Source: an uncultured SAR86 cluster bacterium (lineage in GTDB: Bacteria; Pseudomonadota; Gammaproteobacteria; Magnimaribacterales; Magnimaribacteraceae). Taken from it: a DNA stretch of 34,967 nucleotides. The first letter of the stretch is position 1. Each line of letters opens with the position of its first letter. The translations under genes and the position numbers were made by a program. Below are positions 1-7,111 of the stretch, in pieces. A model generated the notes under the pieces. The model was not told where the DNA came from, did no database searches, and was given only the letters and a program-made list of their open reading frames with translations. The stretch lies in the NCBI GenBank assembly GCA_902628375.1, contig CACOMS010000012.1:1-34967 (forward strand), read 5' to 3'.

Positions 1-1
1 C

Positions 2-634
2 TTAATGGAGCTCCCAAATATATTGGTTTATTCACATGATTCTATTGCTGTTGGAGAAGATGGGCCAACACATCAGCCCATAGAGCACTTATCAAGTCTC
101 AGATCAACACCTGGATTAGAAACGTGGAGACCTTGCGATAAAGTAGAAACCTCTGTTTCTTGGAAAATGGCCCTAAAAAATAGCAATAAGCCAACTGCAA
201 TCATTTTATCTAGGCAAGGGTTAGAGTCTTTAGAAAGAGATGACATTGCATTATCACAGATAGAAATGGGTGGTTATATTGCTCATGAACCAGATGAAGA
301 GCCAAAAGCTGTTATTATCAGTTCTGGGTCTGAAATAGGGGTATCTATAAACGCAGCAAAGAAATTAGGCAACGTTAGAGTTGTATCTATGCCATGCACT
401 GAAAGATTTGATATTCAAGACGATAAATATAAAGAGTCTGTTTTAGGCAAAGGACTACCAAGGCTTGCAGTAGAATCATCTCATAAAGACTGGTGGTTTA
501 AGTATGTAGGCCTAGAGGGCGAAGTTTTAGGCATGGAAAGTTTTGGAGAGTCCGCGCCAGGAAATATTCTTGAAGATCATTTCGGTTTCAGTGAAGAAAA
601 CATCCTTAAAATACTAAAGAACCTAATAAAATAA
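2..634 (+). CDS. tkt: Transketolase, C-terminal part (5' truncated by window edge)
   Basis: This is the last ~210 residues of transketolase, the TPP enzyme that moves two-carbon units between sugar phosphates in the non-oxidative pentose phosphate pathway. The frame is open to the left edge, so the Met at position 5 is internal and not a start. The motif GEDGPTHQP, then SLRSTPGLETWRPCD and the C-terminal FGESAP segment match the pyrimidine-binding and C-terminal domains of E. coli TktA throughout. The pyrophosphate-binding domain lies outside the window. The stop TAA shares its last A with the pgk start codon, so the two genes are translationally coupled. The identification is firm; only the length is unknown. 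Confidence 0.96.
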   Translation, partial: LMELPNILVYSHDSIAVGEDGPTHQPIEHLSSLRSTPGLETWRPCDKVETSVSWKMALKNSNKPTAIILSRQGLESLERDDIALSQIEMGGYIAHEPDEEPKAVIISSGSEIGVSINAAKKLGNVRVVSMPCTERFDIQDDKYKESVLGKGLPRLAVESSHKDWWFKYVGLEGEVLGMESFGESAPGNILEDHFGFSEENILKILKNLIK

Positions 635-1770
635 TGAAGTATCTTCGTGATATAGATTTCTCAGGAAAGTCTGTTTTACTAAGATTAGACTTGAATACCC
701 CAATAGATTCAGGAAAAGTTTCTGATAATGAGAGAATTGTAAGATCTTTAAAAACTATAGAATTCTTGGCAGACCAGTCCAAGAGGCTAATTATTATCTC
801 TCATTTAGGAAGGCCGCAAGAGAATAATGAGATTCAACCTGAGTATAGTCTTAAACCTGTAGCTGAAGAGCTGTCTAAACTAATAGCTAAAAAAGTAGAT
901 CTAGCTGAGAGCCTCTCTGATATAGATGAAACTAATTCACTTACCTTGTTGGAGAATGTTAGATTTCTAGAAGGCGAAAAGAGCAATAATGATAAATTGG
1001 CTAAAACTTTATCTAGCTTAGCAGATGTTGTAGTTTTTGATGCTTTTGCAACTTCTCATAGAGCTCATGCATCTACTTCTGGAATTATTTCTCATAGCAA
1101 AGAAGCTTGTGCTGGATATCTGATAGAAGAAGAACTTTATTCACTAAATAAAGCTTTTTCTGACCCAAAAAGGCCTTTTGTAGCAGTAATAGGAGGCTCA
1201 AAAGTATCAACAAAACTGGGTCTCTTGGATTCCTTGGCCAGTAAAGTAGATTTATTATTATTAGGTGGAGGGATAGCAAATACTTGCTTACTTTCACAAG
1301 GAAAAAGTATTGGAAATTCATTAGCTGAAGAGAGCATGTTGCATGAAGCAAAGCGCCTTTCAGAAAATAAAAAAGTGATAATTCCTGATAAGTTTATGGT
1401 TCTTACAGAAAATGGAATGGTGATCGAAAAGACAACAGATGAGATTGAAGATACAGATCAGATTTTTGACGTATCTGAAAATTTTTTCAGAGAGAATGAC
1501 GATTTATTCAAAGAAGCAAAGACAATAATTTGGAATGGTCCTATAGGAATGATAGAGGATGATCGATTTTCAAAAGGCACAGTAAGACTTGCAAAAATTA
1601 TTTCAAGCTCTAATGCTTTTTCTGTCATAGGTGGCGGAGATACCATAGCGGGCGCTAAGAAAGCTAAAGTTTTGGATAAGGTAGGTTATGTATCGACTGC
1701 AGGTGGTGCTTTCTTGGAGTTTTTGGAAGGCAAGCAATTACCTGCAATTGCTTGCTTAGAAAACAAATAA
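634..1770 (+). CDS. pgk: Phosphoglycerate kinase
   Basis: This 378-aa protein catalyses the ATP-forming conversion of 1,3-bisphosphoglycerate to 3-phosphoglycerate in the cytosol. The N-terminal substrate domain carries RLDLNTP and SHLGRP. The nucleotide domain has GGSKVSTKLGLL, the WNGPIGM segment and the glycine-rich SVIGGGDT loop, and the C-terminus has the usual STAGGAFLEFLEG. Length fits bacterial Pgk (E. coli 387). The ATG overlaps the transketolase stop by one base and no Shine-Dalgarno is visible, so translation probably depends on the upstream gene. The classical neighbour epd (erythrose-4-phosphate dehydrogenase), often found between tkt and pgk in gammaproteobacteria, is absent. 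Confidence 0.98.
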   Translation: MKYLRDIDFSGKSVLLRLDLNTPIDSGKVSDNERIVRSLKTIEFLADQSKRLIIISHLGRPQENNEIQPEYSLKPVAEELSKLIAKKVDLAESLSDIDETNSLTLLENVRFLEGEKSNNDKLAKTLSSLADVVVFDAFATSHRAHASTSGIISHSKEACAGYLIEEELYSLNKAFSDPKRPFVAVIGGSKVSTKLGLLDSLASKVDLLLLGGGIANTCLLSQGKSIGNSLAEESMLHEAKRLSENKKVIIPDKFMVLTENGMVIEKTTDEIEDTDQIFDVSENFFRENDDLFKEAKTIIWNGPIGMIEDDRFSKGTVRLAKIISSSNAFSVIGGGDTIAGAKKAKVLDKVGYVSTAGGAFLEFLEGKQLPAIACLENK

Positions 1771-1771
1771 C

Positions 1772-1800
1772 TTGAGTCATGGCTATTTGGGTTTTAGGAT
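1772..1800 (+). promoter_or_regulatory. Candidate sigma70-type promoter for the aldolase gene
   Basis: TTGAGT at 1772-1777 and TAGGAT at 1795-1800 are separated by 17 bases, right after the pgk stop. A start of transcription near 1807 would leave a leader of about 19 bases that contains the strong AAGGAG ribosome-binding site at 1815-1820. The hexamers are imperfect and such matches are common in AT-rich DNA, so this is only a candidate. Confidence 0.3.
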
Positions 1801-1825
1801 AATAATGAGAGAAAAAGGAGAGGAA

Positions 1826-2830
1826 ATGGAAAATATTGAAGATATAGCATCTTATATAGTTTCAGATGGCAAAGGAATATTGGCAGCGGATGAAAGCAAC
1901 CCAACTTGCACCAAAAGATTCGATTCAATAGGAGTGGAATCAACAGAAGACAAAAGAAGAGAGTATAGAGAAATGCTTTTTAGGTCTGAGGGAATGAAAG
2001 GCAATATAGGTGGAGTTATTCTCTTTGATGAAACAATTAGACAAGATGCTGAAGACGGAACCTCTTTAGTTGAGGTTATTAGGAATCAAGGAGCTGTACC
2101 CGGAATTAAAGTAGACAAAGGCCTAGAGGTTATTAATGATCAAGAGGAAACAGTAACAAAAGGGCTAGAAGGGCTGAATGAGAGATGTTCAGAGTACTAT
2201 TCTCTTGGAGCTAGATTTACAAAATGGAGGGCAGTGATAAAGATTGGAAATACCATTCCCTCAAAAGAATGTATTAATAGAAATATGGAAGCCTTAGCGG
2301 AATACGCTCTTATTGCTCAGGCTAATGGAATGGTTCCTATTGTTGAGCCTGAAGTACTTATGGACGGAGATCATTCTATTGACCAATGTTATGAAGCCTC
2401 TTCAAGGAGTTTAGATGCTTTATTTAGTATGCTTACCTCTAAAGGTGTAAATATAAAAGGGACTATCTTAAAGCCCAATATGATTACTTCAGGATCTAAT
2501 GTTACTAGTAAGGCAAATATAGACGAGGTAGCATCAATGACTCTTAAATGTCTAAAAAGCCATGTACCTGATGAGCTTCCGGGTGTTGCTTTTCTATCAG
2601 GTGGGCAATCTGATTTAGATGCTACTGCTCACCTTAATGCAATGAACAAAAAAGGAGGTTTTAAGTGGGCTCTTTGCTTTTCTTATGGAAGAGCCCTTCA
2701 GCAGCCTGCTCTTAAAGTTTGGCTTGGCGATAACAAAAACTCCTCCTTAGCACAGGCAGCACTTTCACATAGAGCTTTGATGAATAGATTAGCTTCTCAA
2801 GGAAGATGGGAACAAGGCTTAGAAAGTTAA
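1826..2830 (+). CDS. Fructose-bisphosphate aldolase, class I
   Basis: This is a Schiff-base (metal-independent) aldolase splitting fructose-1,6-bisphosphate into two triose phosphates. From the ATG at 1826 the protein has 334 aa. Class I hallmarks appear in order: GILAADES (17-24), FTKWRAV (131-137), VPIVEPEVL (170-178), the Schiff-base lysine K216 in GTILKPNM, and FLSGGQS. I chose 1826 because AAGGAG sits five bases upstream and the protein then begins just before the conserved region. Longer readings from TTG 1772 or ATG 1805 add residues without family support. Its place after tkt-pgk is where many gammaproteobacteria carry the unrelated class II zinc enzyme, so this looks like non-orthologous replacement. 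Expression is probably strong, given the good ribosome-binding site. Confidence 0.95.
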   Translation: MENIEDIASYIVSDGKGILAADESNPTCTKRFDSIGVESTEDKRREYREMLFRSEGMKGNIGGVILFDETIRQDAEDGTSLVEVIRNQGAVPGIKVDKGLEVINDQEETVTKGLEGLNERCSEYYSLGARFTKWRAVIKIGNTIPSKECINRNMEALAEYALIAQANGMVPIVEPEVLMDGDHSIDQCYEASSRSLDALFSMLTSKGVNIKGTILKPNMITSGSNVTSKANIDEVASMTLKCLKSHVPDELPGVAFLSGGQSDLDATAHLNAMNKKGGFKWALCFSYGRALQQPALKVWLGDNKNSSLAQAALSHRALMNRLASQGRWEQGLES

Positions 2831-3268
2831 TTGAAAATTTTAGTTCAAAGAGTTCTGCAAAGTAGTGTCCATATAAATAATTCAAAGGTTGCATCTATTC
2901 ATAGAGGAATCCTGTGCTTAATAGGTTTTGAAAAACATGACAAAACAGAAGACTGTTCTGAGCTAATGAAAAAAGTTATTAACTATAGGATATTTCCTGA
3001 TGATCAAAGGAAAATGAATTTAAGTCTTATAGATATAGAGGGTGAGTTATTGATTGTTCCTCAAGTAACCTTAGCAATTGAAACTAATAAAGGAAATAGG
3101 CCTAGTTTCTCAAAAGCAGCAGACCCGGAAAAAGGAGAAGAATTATTTGAAGAATTAAAAAATTTTTTAGATGAATCTTTCGAAAACTATCAATCTGGCA
3201 TCTTTGGCGAAGATATGAATATAGAGATTGTGAATGAAGGGCCAGTAACTTTCTTATTTCAAAATTAA
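2831..3268 (+). CDS. dtd: D-aminoacyl-tRNA deacylase
   Basis: Dtd hydrolyses D-aminoacyl-tRNA (and Gly-tRNA-Ala), preventing D-residues from entering protein. At 145 aa it matches the E. coli length and aligns along its whole length: ILVQRV at the N-terminus, YRIFPDDQRKMN (52-63), NRPSFSKAADP (89-99) and the active-site NEGPVT (135-140) with its Gly-Pro pair. The start must be TTG at 2831, directly abutting the aldolase stop, because the next Met (residue 46) lies beyond conserved sequence. One oddity: the usual SQFTL motif reads PQVTL here (P77, Q78, T80), so the conserved serine is proline. Its stop is one base from the convergent tatC stop. Confidence 0.94.
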   Translation: MKILVQRVLQSSVHINNSKVASIHRGILCLIGFEKHDKTEDCSELMKKVINYRIFPDDQRKMNLSLIDIEGELLIVPQVTLAIETNKGNRPSFSKAADPEKGEELFEELKNFLDESFENYQSGIFGEDMNIEIVNEGPVTFLFQN

Positions 3269-3269
3269 T

Positions 3270-3989
3270 TTATTTTTTCTCTTGTATAAATATTCTTGAG
3301 CACAGAAGCCCTATTTCAAAAAGTAGATAAGCTGGCAATGCCAATAATATCTGAGATATTACATCTGGCGGAGTAATTATCATTCCAAATATAAAACAAG
3401 TTATAAGTACATATGGTCTTTTTAAAGCAAGAGATTCCACAGAAGAGATACCTGTCCAGCAAAGGAGAAAAATTAGTACGGGTATTTCAAAAGATATCCC
3501 AAAGGCAAAAAATATAGAAAATATGAAATCAAGATATCTAGATATATCAGTCATAAGGACTATGCCTTCTGGTGCAGAAGATGTAAAAAAGTTAAAAACT
3601 AATGGCAGAATCACAAAGTAAGAGAAGAAAACTCCTACATAAAATAATACTAAGCTAGATAAAAATATACCAAAGGCAAAAGCTTTTTCATCTTCATACA
3701 TGCCTGGGGCGATAAAGCCCCAAATCTGGACTATTGAATAAGGTATAGAGAAAAATAAAGATACAAAAAAAGAGATCTTTAGTGGAGCTATAAAAGGAGA
3801 AGCAACTTCTGTTGCAATCATAGAAGAATTAGCAGGTAGTATTTGTTGCAAAGGACTTGATACTAGAAGATAAATTTCATTTGCAAAAGGTATAAATGGG
3901 ACAAAAAATAGCCCTACCACTATGAGAGATTTAATTAATCGAGCTCTAAGCTCCTTTAAGTGATCTAAAAAACTAATTTCATCTTTCAT
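3270..3989 (-). CDS. tatC: Sec-independent protein translocase subunit TatC
   Basis: TatC is the polytopic receptor of the twin-arginine pathway. It binds RR signal peptides and recruits TatA to export folded proteins. The 239-aa product starts with the typical cytosolic FLDHLKELRARL, has a periplasmic loop followed by PFIAPLKISF and PYSIVQIWGFIAPGMYEDEK, and shows about six hydrophobic segments. The conserved glutamate of GMYEDEK and the region SFEIPVLIF are present. It is the last gene of the minus-strand ubi-tat cluster, eight bases after tatB, and no tatD follows. Its stop faces the dtd stop with one base between. Confidence 0.96.
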   Translation of the reverse strand: MKDEISFLDHLKELRARLIKSLIVVGLFFVPFIPFANEIYLLVSSPLQQILPANSSMIATEVASPFIAPLKISFFVSLFFSIPYSIVQIWGFIAPGMYEDEKAFAFGIFLSSLVLFYVGVFFSYFVILPLVFNFFTSSAPEGIVLMTDISRYLDFIFSIFFAFGISFEIPVLIFLLCWTGISSVESLALKRPYVLITCFIFGMIITPPDVISQILLALPAYLLFEIGLLCSRIFIQEKK

Positions 3990-3997
3990 TGGGTTAA

Positions 3998-4222
3998 TTA
4001 TTCTTTATCTTTCCTCATTATTTCTTCGTTATGAATTTCTCTTTTTATCTCATCAAGTCCAACTTCCTTCTCAAGTTCGATCTTTGTTTCATTAAAAAAA
4101 GATTTAACTTTATTTAGAAATCTAGTTAAAAATTTTACAACTTCAGGGATTCGCTCTGGACCCAATGCCACTATGCATACTAAGCTTAAGAGAATAAGCT
4201 CAGGCAATCCTATATCAAACAT
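3998..4222 (-). CDS. tatB: Twin-arginine translocase subunit TatB
   Basis: This 74-aa protein has a single N-terminal membrane helix (MFDIGLPELILLSLVCIVAL) followed by the hinge GPERIPEV and an amphipathic, charged helix. The GPERIP hinge and the MFDIG start distinguish TatB from TatA. TatB forms the signal-peptide-binding complex with TatC. It is far shorter than E. coli TatB (171 aa) because the poorly conserved cytosolic tail is nearly absent. It sits between tatA (one base away) and tatC (eight bases), in the standard order. Confidence 0.92.
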   Translation of the reverse strand: MFDIGLPELILLSLVCIVALGPERIPEVVKFLTRFLNKVKSFFNETKIELEKEVGLDEIKREIHNEEIMRKDKE

Positions 4223-4223
4223 A

Positions 4224-4406
4224 TTAGGATTCTTTTTCTTCTTTAGGCTCTTCTTCTTTTGACTCGTCTTGGCTAGTATTGATGGCCTCTTTAAATCCCT
4301 TTACGCCCTCACCTACATCCTTGCCTAATGTTTTAAGTTTTGTTGTTCCAAAAATTACAGCAACAATAACTAAGACGATTATTAATTCCCATATTCCAAA
4401 TGACAT
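4224..4406 (-). CDS. tatA: Twin-arginine translocase subunit TatA
   Basis: The 60-aa product has the TatA plan: N-terminal membrane helix in MSFGIWELIIVLVIVAVIFG, then the TKLKTLGKDVGEGVKGFKEA amphipathic helix with its FG hinge, and a very acidic/basic hydrophilic tail rich in Glu and Lys. TatA assembles into the protein-conducting part of the Tat system. A clear AGGAG ribosome-binding site (complement of 4413-4417, six bases from the ATG) stands out in a region where most genes lack one. This fits the need for TatA to be made in excess over TatB and TatC. Confidence 0.94.
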   Translation of the reverse strand: MSFGIWELIIVLVIVAVIFGTTKLKTLGKDVGEGVKGFKEAINTSQDESKEEEPKEEKES

Positions 4407-4419
4407 TTTTATCTCCTGT

Positions 4420-4743
4420 CTAATCTCTTGAAGCCTTTTCTATCAGTCCAGATGTTCCGAGCCTCTTCTTTAATTCCTTAATTATATCTTCACCCTTTAG
4501 GTCTCTACTAGCTAATAAGACTAATACATGAAACCATAAATCAGCAGCTTCATGAATTAATTTCTCTTTTATATCATTTTCTTCTTGTAATACTGAAATT
4601 AACTCTTCGGCTTCCTCTCTTACCTTCTCTATTAACTTCTTATCTCCTTGTTCTAATAGTGACTTTACATAAGACTTTTCTGATGAAGAAAGTTTCCTGT
4701 CTTCTATTATTTCATCTAGTAGAGTAATTATTTCTTCATTCAT
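4420..4743 (-). CDS. hisE: Phosphoribosyl-ATP pyrophosphatase
   Basis: HisE removes pyrophosphate from phosphoribosyl-ATP, the second step of histidine synthesis. The MazG-like all-alpha signature is clear: KVREEAEELISVLQEEN followed by HEAADLWFHVLVLL, which supplies the acidic metal ligands. I place the start at the ATG at 4743 (107 aa, MNEEIITLLDEI), seven bases after the ubiB stop. A longer TTG reading would overlap ubiB and add eight unsupported residues. In Pseudomonas-type synteny hisI and hisE sit together between ubiB and tatA. Here only hisE is present, as a separate protein without a fused HisI domain. Confidence 0.92.
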   Translation of the reverse strand: MNEEIITLLDEIIEDRKLSSSEKSYVKSLLEQGDKKLIEKVREEAEELISVLQEENDIKEKLIHEAADLWFHVLVLLASRDLKGEDIIKELKKRLGTSGLIEKASRD

Positions 4744-4750
4744 CTTAAGC

Positions 4751-6310
4751 TTAAATAAATATACCAACTAAAATTAATATCATTGCTGCAAGTATACTTG
4801 CTTGAAGTAGTGAAGAGACCTTTTTGCCTAGAGAAATCTTTTTTAGAATTTCTTCATGCCTCAATTTATCCTCACTTTTGTATTCTTCAAGTTTATTGAT
4901 CTTGTTTACAAGCTCTTCGGCCGTTTTAGGCAGGTTTTTGGCCTTTTCTATCCAACTAACGGCATTCTTTTTAGCCCAGTCTTCCAATTTCTTTGGATTG
5001 TATCTTTCAGAAATCCATTGTTGTAAAAAAGGTTTAGATATTGACCAAAAATCAAGATCAGGATAAATCTGCTTTCCTAGTCCTTCAATATTAATCAAGG
5101 TTTTTTGAAGTAGCATTAAAGAAGGCTGCATGCTCAAACCATATCTTCTAGCAGAATTAAAAATATATAAGAGAAGTTCTCCAAAATTAATCTTTTCCAA
5201 GGGTTGATCGAACATAGGCTCGCAAGCAGTTCTTATAGTTTTCTCTAAATCTATAGCTTTTGTTTCTGGGTTTACCCATCCTGCATCTATTAGAATTGAT
5301 GATACTTGTAAGAAATCCCTACTAATAACAGCCAGTATCATTCTCCCGATCTGAATTAATTCTTCATCAGTTAATGAACCTATTATTGCGTAATCAACCG
5401 CCAGATAAGTCGGTCCATTTGTGTCATCGGTATTAATAAAAATATTCCCTGGATGCATATCTGCATGAAAGAAATTATCAACAAAGACTTGCTTTAAAAA
5501 GATTTCTACTCCTCTTTCAGAAAGTAGTTTCAAATCTATATTCTTTGCTCTAAGTTTTTCAAGATCATCTACAGGGATTCCTTCAACCAATTCCATGGTT
5601 AGAACTTTATCTGCAGTGTATTCAATAAAGACCTCGGGGACATGTAGAAGATTATTATTCTCAAAATTCCTTCTAGTTTGTCTCATGTTAGAAGCTTCAG
5701 AGCGCATATCTAGTTCTGTATTTATTACAAACTCATATTCTTGAACCAATTCTTGTATTTTTAATCTTTTGGCATCGTCTGAATATCTTTCAAATAATGC
5801 CGCTAGCCTCTTCATCAAAGATATGTCTTTCTTGATTCTATTTTGTATTTTTGGCCTTACAACCTTAATAGCCACCTGTTTTTTGCTATCTTTGAGTTTT
5901 GCTTTGTAGACTTGTGCTATTGAGGCTGCTGCAATTGGCTTATCTTCAAAATCTATAAATAAATCACTTAATTTAGCTTTCAACTCACTTTCTATAAGAG
6001 CTTTAGCTTCCTTTGTAGAGAAAGGAGGAAGATTATCTTGAAGTTTTTTTAAGGGTTTAACTATATCTTCTGGTATTAGGTCAGGTCTAGTTGAGAGAAT
6101 TTGTCCAAATTTTATAAAAACAGGACCAGCCTCTTCTAAAGCAGCAGACAACCTTTCCCCCCTATTATTCCCTTTTGAATATAAGGACCAGGGAAGTATG
6201 ATAAATTTAATTAAAATATTTAATTTATTTTCTTCAGGTATAAGTAAATCAATTCTAGCCTTTAAGAGGATATGAAGAATATGCAAGAACCTAATTAAGT
6301 CTTTAATCAT
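4751..6310 (-). CDS. ubiB: UbiB-family atypical kinase/ATPase for ubiquinone biosynthesis
   Basis: UbiB is a membrane-anchored atypical kinase-like ATPase needed for ubiquinone synthesis. From ATG 6310 it has 519 aa. The family signatures are visible: KFGQ (67-70) in IKFGQILSTRPDLIP, the Ala-rich nucleotide loop AAASIAQV (127-134), AIKVVRP with the invariant lysine (149), and the catalytic HADMHPGNIF (282-291). The metal-binding DFG-like motif reads DYA (306-308) in place of the usual DxG, so the aspartate is kept but the glycine is Ala. The C-terminus has one clear hydrophobic segment, where E. coli UbiB has two. It overlaps ubiE by eight bases. A TTG two codons earlier is a weaker start. 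Confidence 0.95.
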   Translation of the reverse strand: MIKDLIRFLHILHILLKARIDLLIPEENKLNILIKFIILPWSLYSKGNNRGERLSAALEEAGPVFIKFGQILSTRPDLIPEDIVKPLKKLQDNLPPFSTKEAKALIESELKAKLSDLFIDFEDKPIAAASIAQVYKAKLKDSKKQVAIKVVRPKIQNRIKKDISLMKRLAALFERYSDDAKRLKIQELVQEYEFVINTELDMRSEASNMRQTRRNFENNNLLHVPEVFIEYTADKVLTMELVEGIPVDDLEKLRAKNIDLKLLSERGVEIFLKQVFVDNFFHADMHPGNIFINTDDTNGPTYLAVDYAIIGSLTDEELIQIGRMILAVISRDFLQVSSILIDAGWVNPETKAIDLEKTIRTACEPMFDQPLEKINFGELLLYIFNSARRYGLSMQPSLMLLQKTLINIEGLGKQIYPDLDFWSISKPFLQQWISERYNPKKLEDWAKKNAVSWIEKAKNLPKTAEELVNKINKLEEYKSEDKLRHEEILKKISLGKKVSSLLQASILAAMILILVGIFI

Positions 6311-7070
6311 TTGCAAGACCCACTTTTTTCCCTGTATGAACAGCGACTACACCATTAGTTAAATTAGAATAGCTACATTCTTTGAAACCAACTTGTTCCA
6401 TAATTTTCATTAATTCTTCTTGATTAGGGTGCATTCTTATAGACTCTGCTAAATATCTATAACTTTCTTCACTGCCTGCTACCCATTCACCAATCTTCGG
6501 AATTACTTCAAAAGAATAAAGATCATAAATTTCCCTAAACATCTCATTCTCAGGTTTTGAGAATTCTAAGATTACAAGTTTTCCTCCAGGCTTTAGGCAT
6601 CTTAATATTGAAGTAAGCGCATTTTCCTTATTAGTTACATTTCTTAATCCAAATGCAATAGTAATCAAATCAAAATAATCATCAGAGAAGGGTATGTTTT
6701 GGGCATCTAACTGAACGGATAAAAAATTATTAACTCCTTGATCAATTAACCTATCCCTTCCTAGAGACAGCATGCTTTGATTAATATCTGAGAGAATTAA
6801 TACACCTTCTTGACTTATTTTTGGAGATATCAGCCTTATAAGGTCGCCCGTCCCTCCTGCAAGGTCTAGAATCTTATAATTTGGTCTAATTTCAGCTATC
6901 TCTAACGCAATTCTTTTCCATAACCTATGGATCCCAAAAGATAGGAAATCATTCATTAGGTCATAGTTTTCTGATACTGCATCAAAAACACCATCAACCA
7001 AGCCTCTCTTTTCTTCAGAATCAACTTGTTTAAAGCCAAAAGTCGATTTTTCTTTATGGTTGTCACTCAT
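6303..7070 (-). CDS. ubiE: Ubiquinone/menaquinone C-methyltransferase UbiE
   Basis: This is the SAM-dependent C-methyltransferase of quinone synthesis, 255 aa (E. coli 251). The signature VFDAVSENYDLMNDFLSFGIH (residues ~29-49) is diagnostic. The SAM-binding motif LDLAGGTGDL, the downstream ITIAFGLRNVTNKE and the C-terminal YSNLTNGVVAVHTG all match the family. It is the second gene of the minus-strand cluster, 41 bases after the lipoprotein gene, and overlaps ubiB directly. The accessory gene ubiJ, which lies between ubiE and ubiB in E. coli and Pseudomonas, is not present. Confidence 0.97.
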   Translation of the reverse strand: MSDNHKEKSTFGFKQVDSEEKRGLVDGVFDAVSENYDLMNDFLSFGIHRLWKRIALEIAEIRPNYKILDLAGGTGDLIRLISPKISQEGVLILSDINQSMLSLGRDRLIDQGVNNFLSVQLDAQNIPFSDDYFDLITIAFGLRNVTNKENALTSILRCLKPGGKLVILEFSKPENEMFREIYDLYSFEVIPKIGEWVAGSEESYRYLAESIRMHPNQEELMKIMEQVGFKECSYSNLTNGVVAVHTGKKVGLAND

Positions 7071-7111
7071 AAGGGGTCGGTATTCTAACTCATAGGAGTA
7101 GGAGATTCTCT

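Noticed and set aside
1772-1825. Upstream extension of the aldolase from TTG 1772 or ATG 1805
   Set aside because: The strong AAGGAG precedes ATG 1826, and the added residues do not resemble class I aldolases.
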